The translations under genes were made by a program, and so were the position numbers. Positions 1-7,448 of a DNA stretch of 64,000 nucleotides are shown here, piece by piece. The stretch is from an uncultured Holophagaceae bacterium (GTDB lineage: Bacteria > Acidobacteriota > Holophagae > Holophagales > Holophagaceae). The notes beneath the pieces are model-generated. The model searched no databases. It saw only the letters and a list, made by a program, of their open reading frames with translations, and was not told where the DNA came from. How positions within the stretch are numbered: position 1 is the stretch's first letter; every line of letters begins with the position of its first letter. Location: positions 1-64,000 of the forward strand of contig CAIMFT010000181.1 of assembly GCA_903840385.1 (NCBI GenBank), in the 5' to 3' direction.

Positions 1-162
1 ACCGCCGAGGAGCTCGTGGCCCACTGCCGCACCCGCCTGGCGAACTTCAAGCTGCCCCGCCACATCGAGTTCGGTGGCCTGCCCAAGACCTCCACTGGGA
101 AGATCCAGAAGTTCCTGCTCCGCGACAAAGAATGGAAAGGCCGCGAGCGGCGGATTAACTAG
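1..162 (+). CDS. AMP-forming acyl-CoA synthetase, C-terminal end (5' truncated by window)
   Basis: Only the last 53 codons are present, so the start and the adenylation core lie outside the window. The visible part is the mobile C-terminal domain of the ANL (acyl-CoA synthetase/ligase) superfamily: FKLPRHIEF followed by PKTSTGKIQK, where the GK lysine is the conserved residue needed for adenylate formation in this family. The substrate cannot be told from this fragment. The gene ends at a TAG and is followed within 30 bases by an inverted tandem-repeat element with T-rich downstream flank that may terminate it. Family assignment is firm; the exact product is unknown. Confidence 0.85.
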   Translation, partial: TAEELVAHCRTRLANFKLPRHIEFGGLPKTSTGKIQKFLLRDKEWKGRERRIN

Positions 163-191
163 GGCTCGAAAGTCCAAAAGGCAACTGATTT

Positions 192-272
192 ACCACGAAG
201 ACACGAAGACACGAAGAAGAGCAAAAGGAAAAGCCCTTCTTTCTTCGTGCCTTCGTGTCTTCGTGGTGATCT
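192..272. repeat. Inverted tandem-octamer element (CACGAAGA family)
   Basis: The left arm (192-221) is three copies of an 8-base unit, CACGAAGA, and the right arm (about 240-270) is the same unit in reverse orientation, TTCGTGTC. The two arms pair almost perfectly over roughly 26 bases around a short A/G-rich loop. The right arm is followed by a T-rich stretch. A stem of this kind with a T-tract could terminate transcription of the upstream ligase gene. It lies between two converging genes. Any peptide translated from it is spurious. Confidence 0.85.
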
Positions 273-284
273 TTTTCTCTTTTT

Positions 285-1745
285 CTAGCTCGTCCCCGCC
301 AACCCCTGCACGAGGTCCAGGCCTTGGTTGGTGCGGGAGAGGTACCAGGTGAGGGCTTGGCCGTTGACGAGCTCGATGCGGGTGCTGGGGAAGCGCTTCT
401 GCAGGGCGGTCTGGTGGCGGGCGTTGAAGCGGTAGGGCTCGGTGGGCAGCAGGATGAGGTCCGGGGCCAGGGCCTCGATAGCGGCCTCCGTCAGCACGGG
501 ATAGCGGTCCGGTCCGATGGGGGTGAGGCCTCCTTGGCGGAGCAGGTCACCCACGTAGGTGTCGGGCCCGGCACTCATCCAGGGCTCCTTCCAGATCAGC
601 GCCAGGGTGCGGGGTCCCTGGCGGCGCCGACCCTTGAGGCGCTTCGCCAGGGCCTTGGCCATGGGCTCGCTGAGGTCCGGCACACCCAGGCGCTCGCCCA
701 GGAGGCGCAGTGCAGCCACGCAGTCCTGGACGCTGCGAAGCTCCAGGGCCAGCCAGGGGATGCCCAGGGCATCGAGGGCGTCCGCCACGGCCTTGGGGTT
801 CTCGTCCTTTTCGAGGAGCACCAGGTCCGGGGCCAGGTCCCGGATGCGCACCAGGTCCGGGTCCTTGGTGCCCCCGGCGGCGGGCACGGTGTTGCGGATC
901 CAGCGGGGCTCGATGCAGAAGCGGGAGCGCCCGGCGAGGCGGGCGGCGAGGCCCCACTGCACCAGCAGCTCCGTCACCGAGGGGACCAGGCTGATGATGC
1001 GCTGGGGAGCCACCGAGCCCGCCGGGGAGGGCGCCCGGGGCGTCGGCGCAGGGGGTGCGGCCTCGCCCTCCGGCGGGGGCTGGAAGCGAACGCCCAGGTG
1101 GGGATCCTTGAGCTTGCCCCGGCCCGTGGGGCAGAGGCCCAGCACCGGGCAGGCGGCGCAGTCCGGTCGGCGGGCGTCACAGACCCGGCGGCCGTGAAAG
1201 ATCAGCTGGTGGTGCAGCTCGATCCAGTCCTCGCGGGGGAAGGCGCGGCAGAGGTCGGCCTCCACCTTCTCGGGCGTGCTGGCCTTGGACAGGCCCAGGC
1301 GGCGAGCCACCCGGAAGATGTGCGTGTCCACCGCCAGGGCGGGCACCCCGAAGGCGTTGGCCAGCACCACGTTGGCGGTCTTCTGCCCCACCCCCGGCAG
1401 GGCGCCCAGGGCCGCCGGGTCGCCCGGCACCTCGCCGCCGTGGCGGGCCAGCAGGGCCTGCCCCAGGCCGATGAGGTTCTTGGCCTTGTTGTGGTAGAAG
1501 CCCGTGGACCGGATGAGCGCCTCCAGTTCCTCCAGGGGGGCCGCCGCCAGGCTCGCTGCATCCGGGAACCGCATGAAGAGGGCTGGCGTGGTGAGGTTCA
1601 CCCGGGCATCCGTGCACTGGGCGCTGAGGATGGTGGCCACCACCAGCTGAAAGGGATCGGCATGGTCCAAGGCGCACTTGGCATCGGGATAGGCGGCCCG
1701 GAGGCGGTCCTGGAGCAGCTGGGAGGTGGGCGGGCGGGGGGGCAT
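285..1745 (-). CDS. nth: Endonuclease III fused to a BtuF/TroA-like helical-backbone domain
   Basis: Residues 1 to about 215 are a complete endonuclease III, the DNA glycosylase/AP lyase that removes oxidised pyrimidines. The helix-hairpin-helix LPGVGQKTANV (116-126) holds the catalytic Lys122, the catalytic Asp is Asp140 in VDTHIFRV, and the [4Fe-4S] ligands are Cys189, 196, 199 and 205 (C-x6-C-x2-C-x5-C). A Pro/Ala-rich linker (about 221-248) leads into a second domain (249-486) that starts RIISLVPSVTELL and resembles cobalamin/ferric-siderophore binding proteins (COG0614 type). No signal peptide precedes that domain, so it should be cytoplasmic. I chose the ATG at 1745 because it matches the usual Nth N-terminus; a longer reading to 1805 adds nothing recognisable. 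It diverges from folD. The fusion is unusual and its role unknown. Confidence 0.85.
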   Translation of the reverse strand: MPPRPPTSQLLQDRLRAAYPDAKCALDHADPFQLVVATILSAQCTDARVNLTTPALFMRFPDAASLAAAPLEELEALIRSTGFYHNKAKNLIGLGQALLARHGGEVPGDPAALGALPGVGQKTANVVLANAFGVPALAVDTHIFRVARRLGLSKASTPEKVEADLCRAFPREDWIELHHQLIFHGRRVCDARRPDCAACPVLGLCPTGRGKLKDPHLGVRFQPPPEGEAAPPAPTPRAPSPAGSVAPQRIISLVPSVTELLVQWGLAARLAGRSRFCIEPRWIRNTVPAAGGTKDPDLVRIRDLAPDLVLLEKDENPKAVADALDALGIPWLALELRSVQDCVAALRLLGERLGVPDLSEPMAKALAKRLKGRRRQGPRTLALIWKEPWMSAGPDTYVGDLLRQGGLTPIGPDRYPVLTEAAIEALAPDLILLPTEPYRFNARHQTALQKRFPSTRIELVNGQALTWYLSRTNQGLDLVQGLAGTS

Positions 1746-1803
1746 GGGTCCAGGATAGGGGGCTCCCTGGCCAGATTCGATAGACTGGTTGCCGAGGTGC
1801 TGC

Positions 1804-2664
1804 ATGCCCAGCCAGCTGACGGGACGACTTGACTGCCAGGAAACCGCCCGCCACTACCTGGACCTGGTCCGGGCCAATGTCCGGAAGCTGGGCTTCGCCC
1901 CGGGCCTGGGTGTCATCCTGGGCAGCCAGGACGCGGGCAGCGTCACCTACCAGCGCTGGCTCATGAAGGACTGCGAGGACGTGGGCATTGCGGCCCATGA
2001 CCTCCGGGTGGAGAACGGCATGCAGATGGTGAAGCTGGTGGCCCGCCTGAACCAGGACGACAAGACCCACGGTGTGTTCATCTTCTACCCCCTGCGCTAC
2101 CAGGAGATCAAGGACGATGAAGTGATGGACCTGGTGGATCCCGGCAAGGACATCGAGGGCCTCCACGCCATCAACATCGGCTTCCTGAACAAGTACCGGA
2201 AGCGCATGGACGACGGCACCCAGCACCGCTGCATGACGCCGTGCACCGCCCGGGCCATCGTGAAGACCCTCAAGCGGGGCTTCGGGGACAAGTGGATGGC
2301 CGGCAAGACCGTCGTGGTGATCAACGACAGCCTGCGCATCGGCCGGCCCCTCACGGCCATGGTGGCCAACGACAAGGGCACTCCCATCCTGTGCCACGCC
2401 AACACCAACCCGGCCCACCTGGAGGGCTTCATCCGCATGGCCGACATGATCGTCAGCGCCGTGCCGGCCCCCGGCTACCAGATCCGCACCGACTGGATCA
2501 AGGATGGTGCCTTCTGCTTCGACCTGAGCGGGGAGGGCAACTTCGACTACGAGGCCCTGGACCGCCGCGGGATCCTCTACACCGACACCACCAAGAACAG
2601 CGTGGGCAAAGTCACCCGCGCCATGGCCCTCCTGAACCTGACCTACGCGGCAGGGGTGGAGTAG
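1804..2664 (+). CDS. folD: Methylenetetrahydrofolate dehydrogenase, FolD/Mtd1-like
   Basis: This 286-residue protein belongs to the tetrahydrofolate dehydrogenase/cyclohydrolase family: substrate-domain segment DAGSVTYQRWLMKDC (43-57), folate-site motif GKDIEGL (114-120) and nucleotide-domain motif VVINDSLRIGRPL (about 171-183). It differs from ordinary bacterial FolD. The catalytic lysine that normally sits four residues after the conserved tyrosine (Tyr49) is Leu53, and VVINDSLRIGRPL is closer to the yeast NAD-dependent enzyme Mtd1 as I recall it. It may therefore be a dehydrogenase without cyclohydrolase activity. ATG 1804 is chosen because GAGGTG lies just upstream; an in-frame TTG at 1789 has no such support. 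It is divergent from nth and followed by a heptamer repeat array. Confidence 0.8.
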   Translation: MPSQLTGRLDCQETARHYLDLVRANVRKLGFAPGLGVILGSQDAGSVTYQRWLMKDCEDVGIAAHDLRVENGMQMVKLVARLNQDDKTHGVFIFYPLRYQEIKDDEVMDLVDPGKDIEGLHAINIGFLNKYRKRMDDGTQHRCMTPCTARAIVKTLKRGFGDKWMAGKTVVVINDSLRIGRPLTAMVANDKGTPILCHANTNPAHLEGFIRMADMIVSAVPAPGYQIRTDWIKDGAFCFDLSGEGNFDYEALDRRGILYTDTTKNSVGKVTRAMALLNLTYAAGVE

Positions 2665-2669
2665 TTAGT

Positions 2670-2790
2670 AGCTGTCGGCTATCAGCTATCGGCTATCGGC
2701 TGTCAGCTATCAGCTATCGGCTGTCAGCTATCAGCTGTCAGCTATCAGCTATCGGCTGTCAGCTATCAGCTGTCGGCTATCGGCTGTCAG
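2670..2790. repeat. Tandem heptamer array (RGCTRTC family), direct repeats only
   Basis: About seventeen 7-base units of the form (A/G)GCT(A/G)TC follow one another without spacers. Only two positions of the unit vary. Unlike most other elements in the window there is no inverted partner arm here. The last unit contains the TGA stop of the minus-strand acetyltransferase (2787-2789). The same unit recurs, with inverted arms, at 55617-55786. Read as protein it gives a spurious RLSAIGY-type repeat. Confidence 0.9.
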
Positions 2791-3341
2791 CGCTTGGCGG
2801 CCCGCCACTCTTCGGCCAATAGGGCGTAGACGGCGTGGTCGACGAAGCGGTCGGCGAGGCGCTCGGTCTGGCGCAGGGTGCCTTCCCGGCGGAAGCCCAG
2901 GCGCTGGGGGATGGCCCGGCTGCGGAGGTTGCGCACACCCGCGCGGATCTCGATGCGGTTCAGGTCCAGGGTGCGGAAGCCATGCCGCACCAGGGTGCTG
3001 ACCGCGCGGGTCATCAGGCCGTGGCCCTCGGCCTCCTGGGCCAGCCAGTAGCCGATGCCGCCACTGCGGTTGATCGGGTCGATCCAGACAAAGCCCGCCA
3101 CCCCCACCAGGGCCCCCTTCCACCAGAGGCCGAAGGACTGGGCGGCGCCTCGGCGCTGCAGGGCCCGGACCCGCAGGATATAGGCCCGGGAGTCGAGCAC
3201 GCTGTGGTTGGCATCGGGCCAGGGCAGCCAGCGCCGCAGGCGGTCCCGGTTTGCCTCCACCAGGGCGTAGATGGCCTTGGCATCCCGCAGGTACAGGGGG
3301 CGCAACTCCAGGCCGCGCCCGGCCTTCACGACCTGTTCCAT
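2787..3341 (-). CDS. GNAT family N-acetyltransferase, RimJ/RimL type
   Basis: The protein is 184 residues, the usual size of RimJ/RimL-like acetyltransferases. It opens with LELRPLYLRDAKAIYALVE, continues with the substrate-side LRRWLPWPD (about 35-43) typical of the RimJ/RimL group, and has the acetyl-CoA region GGIGYWLAQEAEGHGLMTRA (94-113) and NLRSRAIPQRLGF (138-150). These enzymes acetylate N-terminal amines of ribosomal proteins or small amine substrates; the substrate here is unknown. The start codon overlaps the kdsA stop by one base (TAATG), so the two genes are translationally coupled. Its stop codon lies in the last unit of a heptamer repeat array, suggesting the array arrived at the 3' end of the gene. 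Confidence 0.85.
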   Translation of the reverse strand: MEQVVKAGRGLELRPLYLRDAKAIYALVEANRDRLRRWLPWPDANHSVLDSRAYILRVRALQRRGAAQSFGLWWKGALVGVAGFVWIDPINRSGGIGYWLAQEAEGHGLMTRAVSTLVRHGFRTLDLNRIEIRAGVRNLRSRAIPQRLGFRREGTLRQTERLADRFVDHAVYALLAEEWRAAKR

Positions 3342-4171
3342 TACTGCCCCGCAGGGTCCCGCAGGGCGGCGGCGCGGCCGGTCCGCCAGAGCGCCTGCAG
3401 CTGATCCAGCAGCTCCCCGAACTGGTCCAGGCGCATGGCGTTGGCACCATCGCTGTGGGCCCTTTCCGGGCACTCGTGGACCTCGAAGAAGAAGCCGTCC
3501 ACCGCCGTGGCAGCAGCCCTCGCCAGGGTCGGGATCATCTCCCGCGCGCCGCCGGTGGCGTGGCCCAGGGAGCCCGGCTTCTGCACGCTGTGGGTGGCGT
3601 CGAAGATCACCGGACAGCCGGTCTTGCGCAGGTGGGGGAAGGACTGGAAGTCCACCACCAGGTTGCCGTAGCCCAGGGTGGTACCCCGCTCGGTGACCCA
3701 GACCGGTCCGTGGCCAGGCACCGACTGCAGCTTTTCCACGCCGTGGCGGAGGTCCCAGGGCGCCAGGAACTGGCCCTTCTTGAGGTTCACCGCGCGGCCC
3801 GTGGCGGCGGCGGCCTGCAGGAGGTCCGTCTGGCGGCAGAGGAAGGCCGGGATCTGCAGGACATCCACCGCCTGTGCGGCCGTGGCGCATTGGGTGCTCT
3901 CGTGGACATCCGTGAGCACCGGCACGCCATAGCGGCTGCGCAGCTCAGCGAGGATGTCCAGGCCCTGCTCCATGCCGGGCCCGCGGTGGCTGCCGCCGCT
4001 GGTGCGGTTGGCCTTGTCGAAGCTGGACTTGTAGATGAAGGGGATGCCGCGGGCCTCCGCCAGGTCCCGCAGGCTGGTGGCCATGTGGTGGGCATGGTCC
4101 CGGCTCTCAATGACACAGGGCCCCGCAATGAGGAAGAAGCTCTGGTCGGTGAAGGGGCGGGCGAAGTCCAT
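3341..4171 (-). CDS. kdsA: 3-deoxy-8-phosphooctulonate synthase (Kdo-8-P synthase)
   Basis: KdsA condenses phosphoenolpyruvate with arabinose-5-phosphate to give Kdo-8-phosphate, the precursor of the lipopolysaccharide inner core. The 276-residue protein shows the family signatures: LIAGPCVIESRD (14-25), KSSFDKANRTS (48-58), QIPAFLCRQTDL (106-117), KKGQFLAPWD (131-140) and IFDATHSVQKPG (189-200). The N-terminal Cys in AGPC suggests the metal-dependent class. ATG 4171 is preceded by GAGGTG at good spacing, so it is preferred over an in-frame ATG at 4225. It is the first gene of a two-gene unit with the GNAT gene and diverges from the Lrp regulator. Its presence supports a Gram-negative envelope. 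Confidence 0.95.
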   Translation of the reverse strand: MDFARPFTDQSFFLIAGPCVIESRDHAHHMATSLRDLAEARGIPFIYKSSFDKANRTSGGSHRGPGMEQGLDILAELRSRYGVPVLTDVHESTQCATAAQAVDVLQIPAFLCRQTDLLQAAAATGRAVNLKKGQFLAPWDLRHGVEKLQSVPGHGPVWVTERGTTLGYGNLVVDFQSFPHLRKTGCPVIFDATHSVQKPGSLGHATGGAREMIPTLARAAATAVDGFFFEVHECPERAHSDGANAMRLDQFGELLDQLQALWRTGRAAALRDPAGQ

Positions 4172-4288
4172 GGACACCTCGGGACCCAGTTTAACGGCTC
4201 CCCGAAGGGATTGACGGGTTGTCATTGGGGTCGGGTGTTCCCCTGGCATACTGTGCGAGCAACCTCCCCACATCCCCTGGAGCAAGGC

Positions 4289-4792
4289 ATGGCGAAGCTG
4301 TTGATGGAAGACGACCTGAACCGGCGCCTGGTGGCCCTCCTGCAGCAGGATGGGCGCATGAGCCATGCGGAGCTGGCCGAGCGCCTGGGGGTCAGCCGAC
4401 CCACCATCATCGACCGGGTGAAGCGCCTCGAGGCGGACGGTGTGCTGGGCGGCTACTCCGCCCGGGTGCGGCCGGCGGCGGTGAACAAGCCCACCGTGGC
4501 CTTTGTCGCCGTGCGGTACAAGGACAACAACGAGGCCATCGAGCAGCGCTTCATCAAGGCGCTGGAGGAAGAGGCCGACATCCTGGAGGCCCACACCATT
4601 GCCGGTGAGGATGCCCTGCTGCTGAAGATCGTGGCGGACACACCGGCGGGCATCGCCGAGCGGCTCCGGCGCATCCGCATGCTGGGCCCCATGGTCACCA
4701 CCCGCACGACCATGGTGCTGGAGACCCACTGGGAGAAGCCGGGCCCCAGCCCCTTCCCGGTGGAGGGCGCGGGGAAAAAGGTCAAGCGTTGA
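4289..4792 (+). CDS. Lrp/AsnC family transcriptional regulator
   Basis: A 167-residue regulator with an N-terminal winged helix-turn-helix (about 7-55; HAELAERLGVSRPTIIDRVK is the recognition region) and a C-terminal RAM/AsnC ligand-binding domain (about 68-150; ILEAHTIAGEDALLLKIV). Members bind amino acids or related effectors and control transport or metabolism genes. The DMT exporter gene starts 25 bases downstream on the same strand, so the regulator may control that exporter. The last 20 residues are a basic, proline-containing tail beyond the family core. The spacer to the divergent kdsA is about 117 bases and should hold both promoters. Confidence 0.9.
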   Translation: MAKLLMEDDLNRRLVALLQQDGRMSHAELAERLGVSRPTIIDRVKRLEADGVLGGYSARVRPAAVNKPTVAFVAVRYKDNNEAIEQRFIKALEEEADILEAHTIAGEDALLLKIVADTPAGIAERLRRIRMLGPMVTTRTTMVLETHWEKPGPSPFPVEGAGKKVKR

Positions 4793-4817
4793 CCGACCCT
4801 CTCAGCGACTGGGCCTG

Positions 4818-5687
4818 ATGCTCGCCTGGCTCGCCTTCCTGACGGTGGCCGTGGTGTGGGGCTCCACCTACTTCGCCATCGCCCTGGCCCTGCCGACCTT
4901 CACGCCCTACGGCATGGTGGCGGTGCGCTTTTCCATCTCCGCCCTGCTGGCCCTGGGCTTGGGCCGGCTCCGCCGTGAGGCTTGGCCCACCTGGCGGGAG
5001 GCCGGGCACCTGATGATCGTGGGCGCCCTGCTGCTGGGCCTCGCCAATGCCCTGGTCTCCTGGGCGGAGCTGCATGTGGGCTCAGGCCTGGCCGCCATCC
5101 TCTCGGCCCTGGTGCCCCTCTGGCTGGCGGTCTTCTCCATGAGCCGGGAGCCCCTGGGGCCCAAGGGCTGGCTGGGCTTGCTCCTGGGTCTCCTGGGCGT
5201 GGCTGTGCTGGTCTGGCCTGCTGGGCAGGTGCGGCTGCACGCCGGAGGGGTGGCTGCCATGGTGGCCGCGCCGCTGCTCTGGTCTCTGGGGACCCTCCAC
5301 GGCCGCCACCACGTGCGCGGGGGCGGCCTCTTCACCAATGCGGCCTTCCAGATGGCCACCGCGGCCCTCATGGGGCTCCTGGCGGCTCCCTTCACGGGCG
5401 GCTTCCTGCGCGGCCCTGCAACGCAACAGAGCCTCCTGGCCGTGGGCTACCTCGTGGTGTTCGGGTCGCTGGTGGCCTTCACGGCCTACGGCTACCTGGC
5501 CAAGGCCTGGCCCCCGGCGAAGATGGGCACCTACGCCTATCTGAACCCCCTGGTGGCCGTGCTGCTGGGCCGCTTCTGGCTGCACGAGACCTTCGGCCCG
5601 CGCAGCTATGCCGGCATGGCCATCATCCTGGCGGCGGTGGCCCTGGTGCAGCTCCGGCCAGCGGTTCCTGGGGTTGGGCGGGACTGA
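4818..5687 (+). CDS. EamA/DMT superfamily transporter
   Basis: The 289-residue protein is hydrophobic throughout and fits the ten-helix, two-EamA-repeat plan. The first helix contains TVAVVWGSTYFAI, a hallmark of the family, and the second repeat ends in GTYAYLNPLVAVLLGRFWLHE, another family hallmark. Such proteins usually export amino acids or metabolites across the inner membrane; the substrate is unknown. It follows the Lrp regulator by 25 bases, probably as one transcript. Its 3' end overlaps the 3' end of the convergent DUF2339 gene by 65 bases. Confidence 0.88.
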   Translation: MLAWLAFLTVAVVWGSTYFAIALALPTFTPYGMVAVRFSISALLALGLGRLRREAWPTWREAGHLMIVGALLLGLANALVSWAELHVGSGLAAILSALVPLWLAVFSMSREPLGPKGWLGLLLGLLGVAVLVWPAGQVRLHAGGVAAMVAAPLLWSLGTLHGRHHVRGGGLFTNAAFQMATAALMGLLAAPFTGGFLRGPATQQSLLAVGYLVVFGSLVAFTAYGYLAKAWPPAKMGTYAYLNPLVAVLLGRFWLHETFGPRSYAGMAIILAAVALVQLRPAVPGVGRD

Positions 5688-7374
5688 CCCGCTGTCGCCG
5701 GCGGTGGGCCAGGATGGCGGCGGCCATGCCCATCCCGCCCACGGCCAGGGAGGCCAGGGCCCGCAGCGGCGTGTCGGCCCGGTCCAGGTCCACGGCGATG
5801 AGCTTGAGGCTGGCGGCGGCCATGAGGACGTAGCCCGCCACGGCCAGGGCCCATCCCCCCTTGGGCTGGCCCAGGGACCGCATCCACTGCCAGGCGCCGC
5901 TGGCGGCCCAGGTGAGCGTCATGGCCACGGAGGCCTCCCGACTGAAGAGGGCACCCCCTGAGGCCGGCCCCCGCAGGGCCTGCACGGCGCGGGCGGCTTC
6001 CAGGGCCAGGGTCAGGTTGGCGGTCAGCTCAAGGGCCACGAAGGCCAGGGGGCGCAGGCGTCCGCTGGGGCGAGCCAGGAGGCCCCAGCTCCCCGCCGTC
6101 AGGAGACCCTCCAGGAAGGCCGGGTTCAGGAAGGGCGTCTGCCCCGCCGCCTGGCCCGCGGGGGCCCAGGGCAGGTGGAGGGCCCAGCGTGCTGTCGTGA
6201 GCAGGGCCAGGGCCACGGCGATGCCCCGAAGGACGGGGGCGTCGGCGCGCCTGGCTCCGTCCGCTACCTGGGCGGAGGCCCAGGCCAGGGCCAGCGCAAA
6301 GATGCCCCAGAGGGAGCCGACCCAGCGTTCGTCCAGGGCCACGGGGACCGCCAGGGCCAGGTGCCCCGCCGCCAGGGCCAGGAGGCCCCAGTCCGCTGCC
6401 TCGGCCTTCATGCGCCGCTGGAGGGGCGCCACCAGGGCCAGATTGAGGCCTGCCGCTGCCACCAGCAGGAGGGCGAAGGCCTCCGGGCTTAAGAGGGTCT
6501 TATGCCACAGCACCCAGGCGGTGGCGGTGGCCAGGAGGTGGCCCACGAACCACAGGGCCGTGGGGGTGCTCGGCAGGGCCGGGACCCTCGGCAGCCAGAC
6601 CCAGAGTCCCGCCAGGAGGAGGTGCAGCGCCAGGAGGGCGCTCAGCGCCGGAACATCAGGGCGCAGGGCGGTGCCACAGGTGATTGGCCAGAGGAGGCCG
6701 GTGCCCAGGAGGGCGGTCCAGCGGGCCCCCAGCCAGGTGGCGGCCACCGGAGCGCGGAAGGGGACCAGCAGGGCCGCGGTCAGGAGCACCACCAGGTAGA
6801 GGGCCAGACCCACCTCGTGGTGGCCGCCCTGGCCGAAGGCCAGCGGAGCCGCCAGGGCGCTGACCAGGGCCACCGTGAGGGCGCCGCCACAGGCCGCACG
6901 GACGGCCAGGGCCCCCGCCCCCAGGGTCACCAGGGCCATGGCCAAGAGGCCCGCCGAGGCCGGATAGAAGTGGTAGGTCAGCGCCCCGGCCCGGCAGGTG
7001 AACTGCAGCGTGCCGAGGCCCGCCAGGAGCAGGGCTGTGCCCAGGCGGCGGCCCTCGCCCGGCAGGAGGCGGGCGGCCCAGGCGGTGATCCCGCCCCCGG
7101 CCAGCAGACCCAGGGCGAAGCGGGTACCCGGTCCCAGCCAGCCCTGCTGGGCGGCCCAGGTCAGGAAGAAGGCGGCCCCCAGGAGGAAGATGGCCCCTCC
7201 AATGCCGGCGATCCAGGCCACGGGGCTGAGGGGCACGCGGGGCACGGTGAGGCGTGGGGCCAGGACCGGAGGCGCCGGGGCCGAGGGGGTCCGCTGCCCC
7301 TGGAGGAGCCAAGCCACCTGGGCTTCCAGATGAGCCACACGCTCGGAGAGATCCTGGGGTGGGGTGGGTTCCAT
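5623..7374 (-). CDS. DUF2339-type polytopic membrane protein
   Basis: This 583-residue protein begins with a short predicted coiled-coil/helical stretch (SERVAHLEAQVAWLLQGQ, 10-27), a Pro-rich linker, and then a long series of membrane helices starting near residue 53 (WIAGIGGAIFLLGAAFFLTW). An N-terminal helix plus about fifteen or more helices is characteristic of DUF2339 proteins, whose function is not established. No catalytic motif is seen. The 3' end overlaps the convergent DMT transporter gene by 65 bases. A perfect 8-base inverted repeat sits immediately upstream of the ribosome binding site. Confidence 0.75.
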   Translation of the reverse strand: MEPTPPQDLSERVAHLEAQVAWLLQGQRTPSAPAPPVLAPRLTVPRVPLSPVAWIAGIGGAIFLLGAAFFLTWAAQQGWLGPGTRFALGLLAGGGITAWAARLLPGEGRRLGTALLLAGLGTLQFTCRAGALTYHFYPASAGLLAMALVTLGAGALAVRAACGGALTVALVSALAAPLAFGQGGHHEVGLALYLVVLLTAALLVPFRAPVAATWLGARWTALLGTGLLWPITCGTALRPDVPALSALLALHLLLAGLWVWLPRVPALPSTPTALWFVGHLLATATAWVLWHKTLLSPEAFALLLVAAAGLNLALVAPLQRRMKAEAADWGLLALAAGHLALAVPVALDERWVGSLWGIFALALAWASAQVADGARRADAPVLRGIAVALALLTTARWALHLPWAPAGQAAGQTPFLNPAFLEGLLTAGSWGLLARPSGRLRPLAFVALELTANLTLALEAARAVQALRGPASGGALFSREASVAMTLTWAASGAWQWMRSLGQPKGGWALAVAGYVLMAAASLKLIAVDLDRADTPLRALASLAVGGMGMAAAILAHRRRQRVSPAQPQEPLAGAAPGPPPPG

Positions 7375-7380
7375 GGCGAC

Positions 7381-7400
7381 TCCATACGGATGCGTATGGA
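7381..7400. promoter_or_regulatory. Perfect palindrome overlapping the DUF2339 ribosome binding site
   Basis: TCCATACG and CGTATGGA form perfect 8-base arms around a GATG loop. On the minus strand the GGAG that precedes the DUF2339 start codon (7374) partly lies in this stem. It could be a repressor operator or an RNA hairpin that limits translation. No matching regulator is identified. Confidence 0.45.
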
Positions 7401-7448
7401 ATACTGGGTCCGCAGGGTCTCCTCGTCAAGGCCCTTCGGCAGGAGCCT

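Noticed and set aside
74-352. 92-codon frame translating the CACGAAGA element
   Set aside because: The HEDTKTRRR segment is a translation of tandem octamers; known type of spurious peptide.
324-1832. 502-codon open frame opposite nth
   Set aside because: Antisense to a gene with full catalytic motifs; Gly/Gln/Val/Ala-rich low-complexity translation typical of reverse frames in GC-rich DNA.
2670-2790. Possible CRISPR array
   Set aside because: Units are 7 bases with no spacers; no cas genes nearby.
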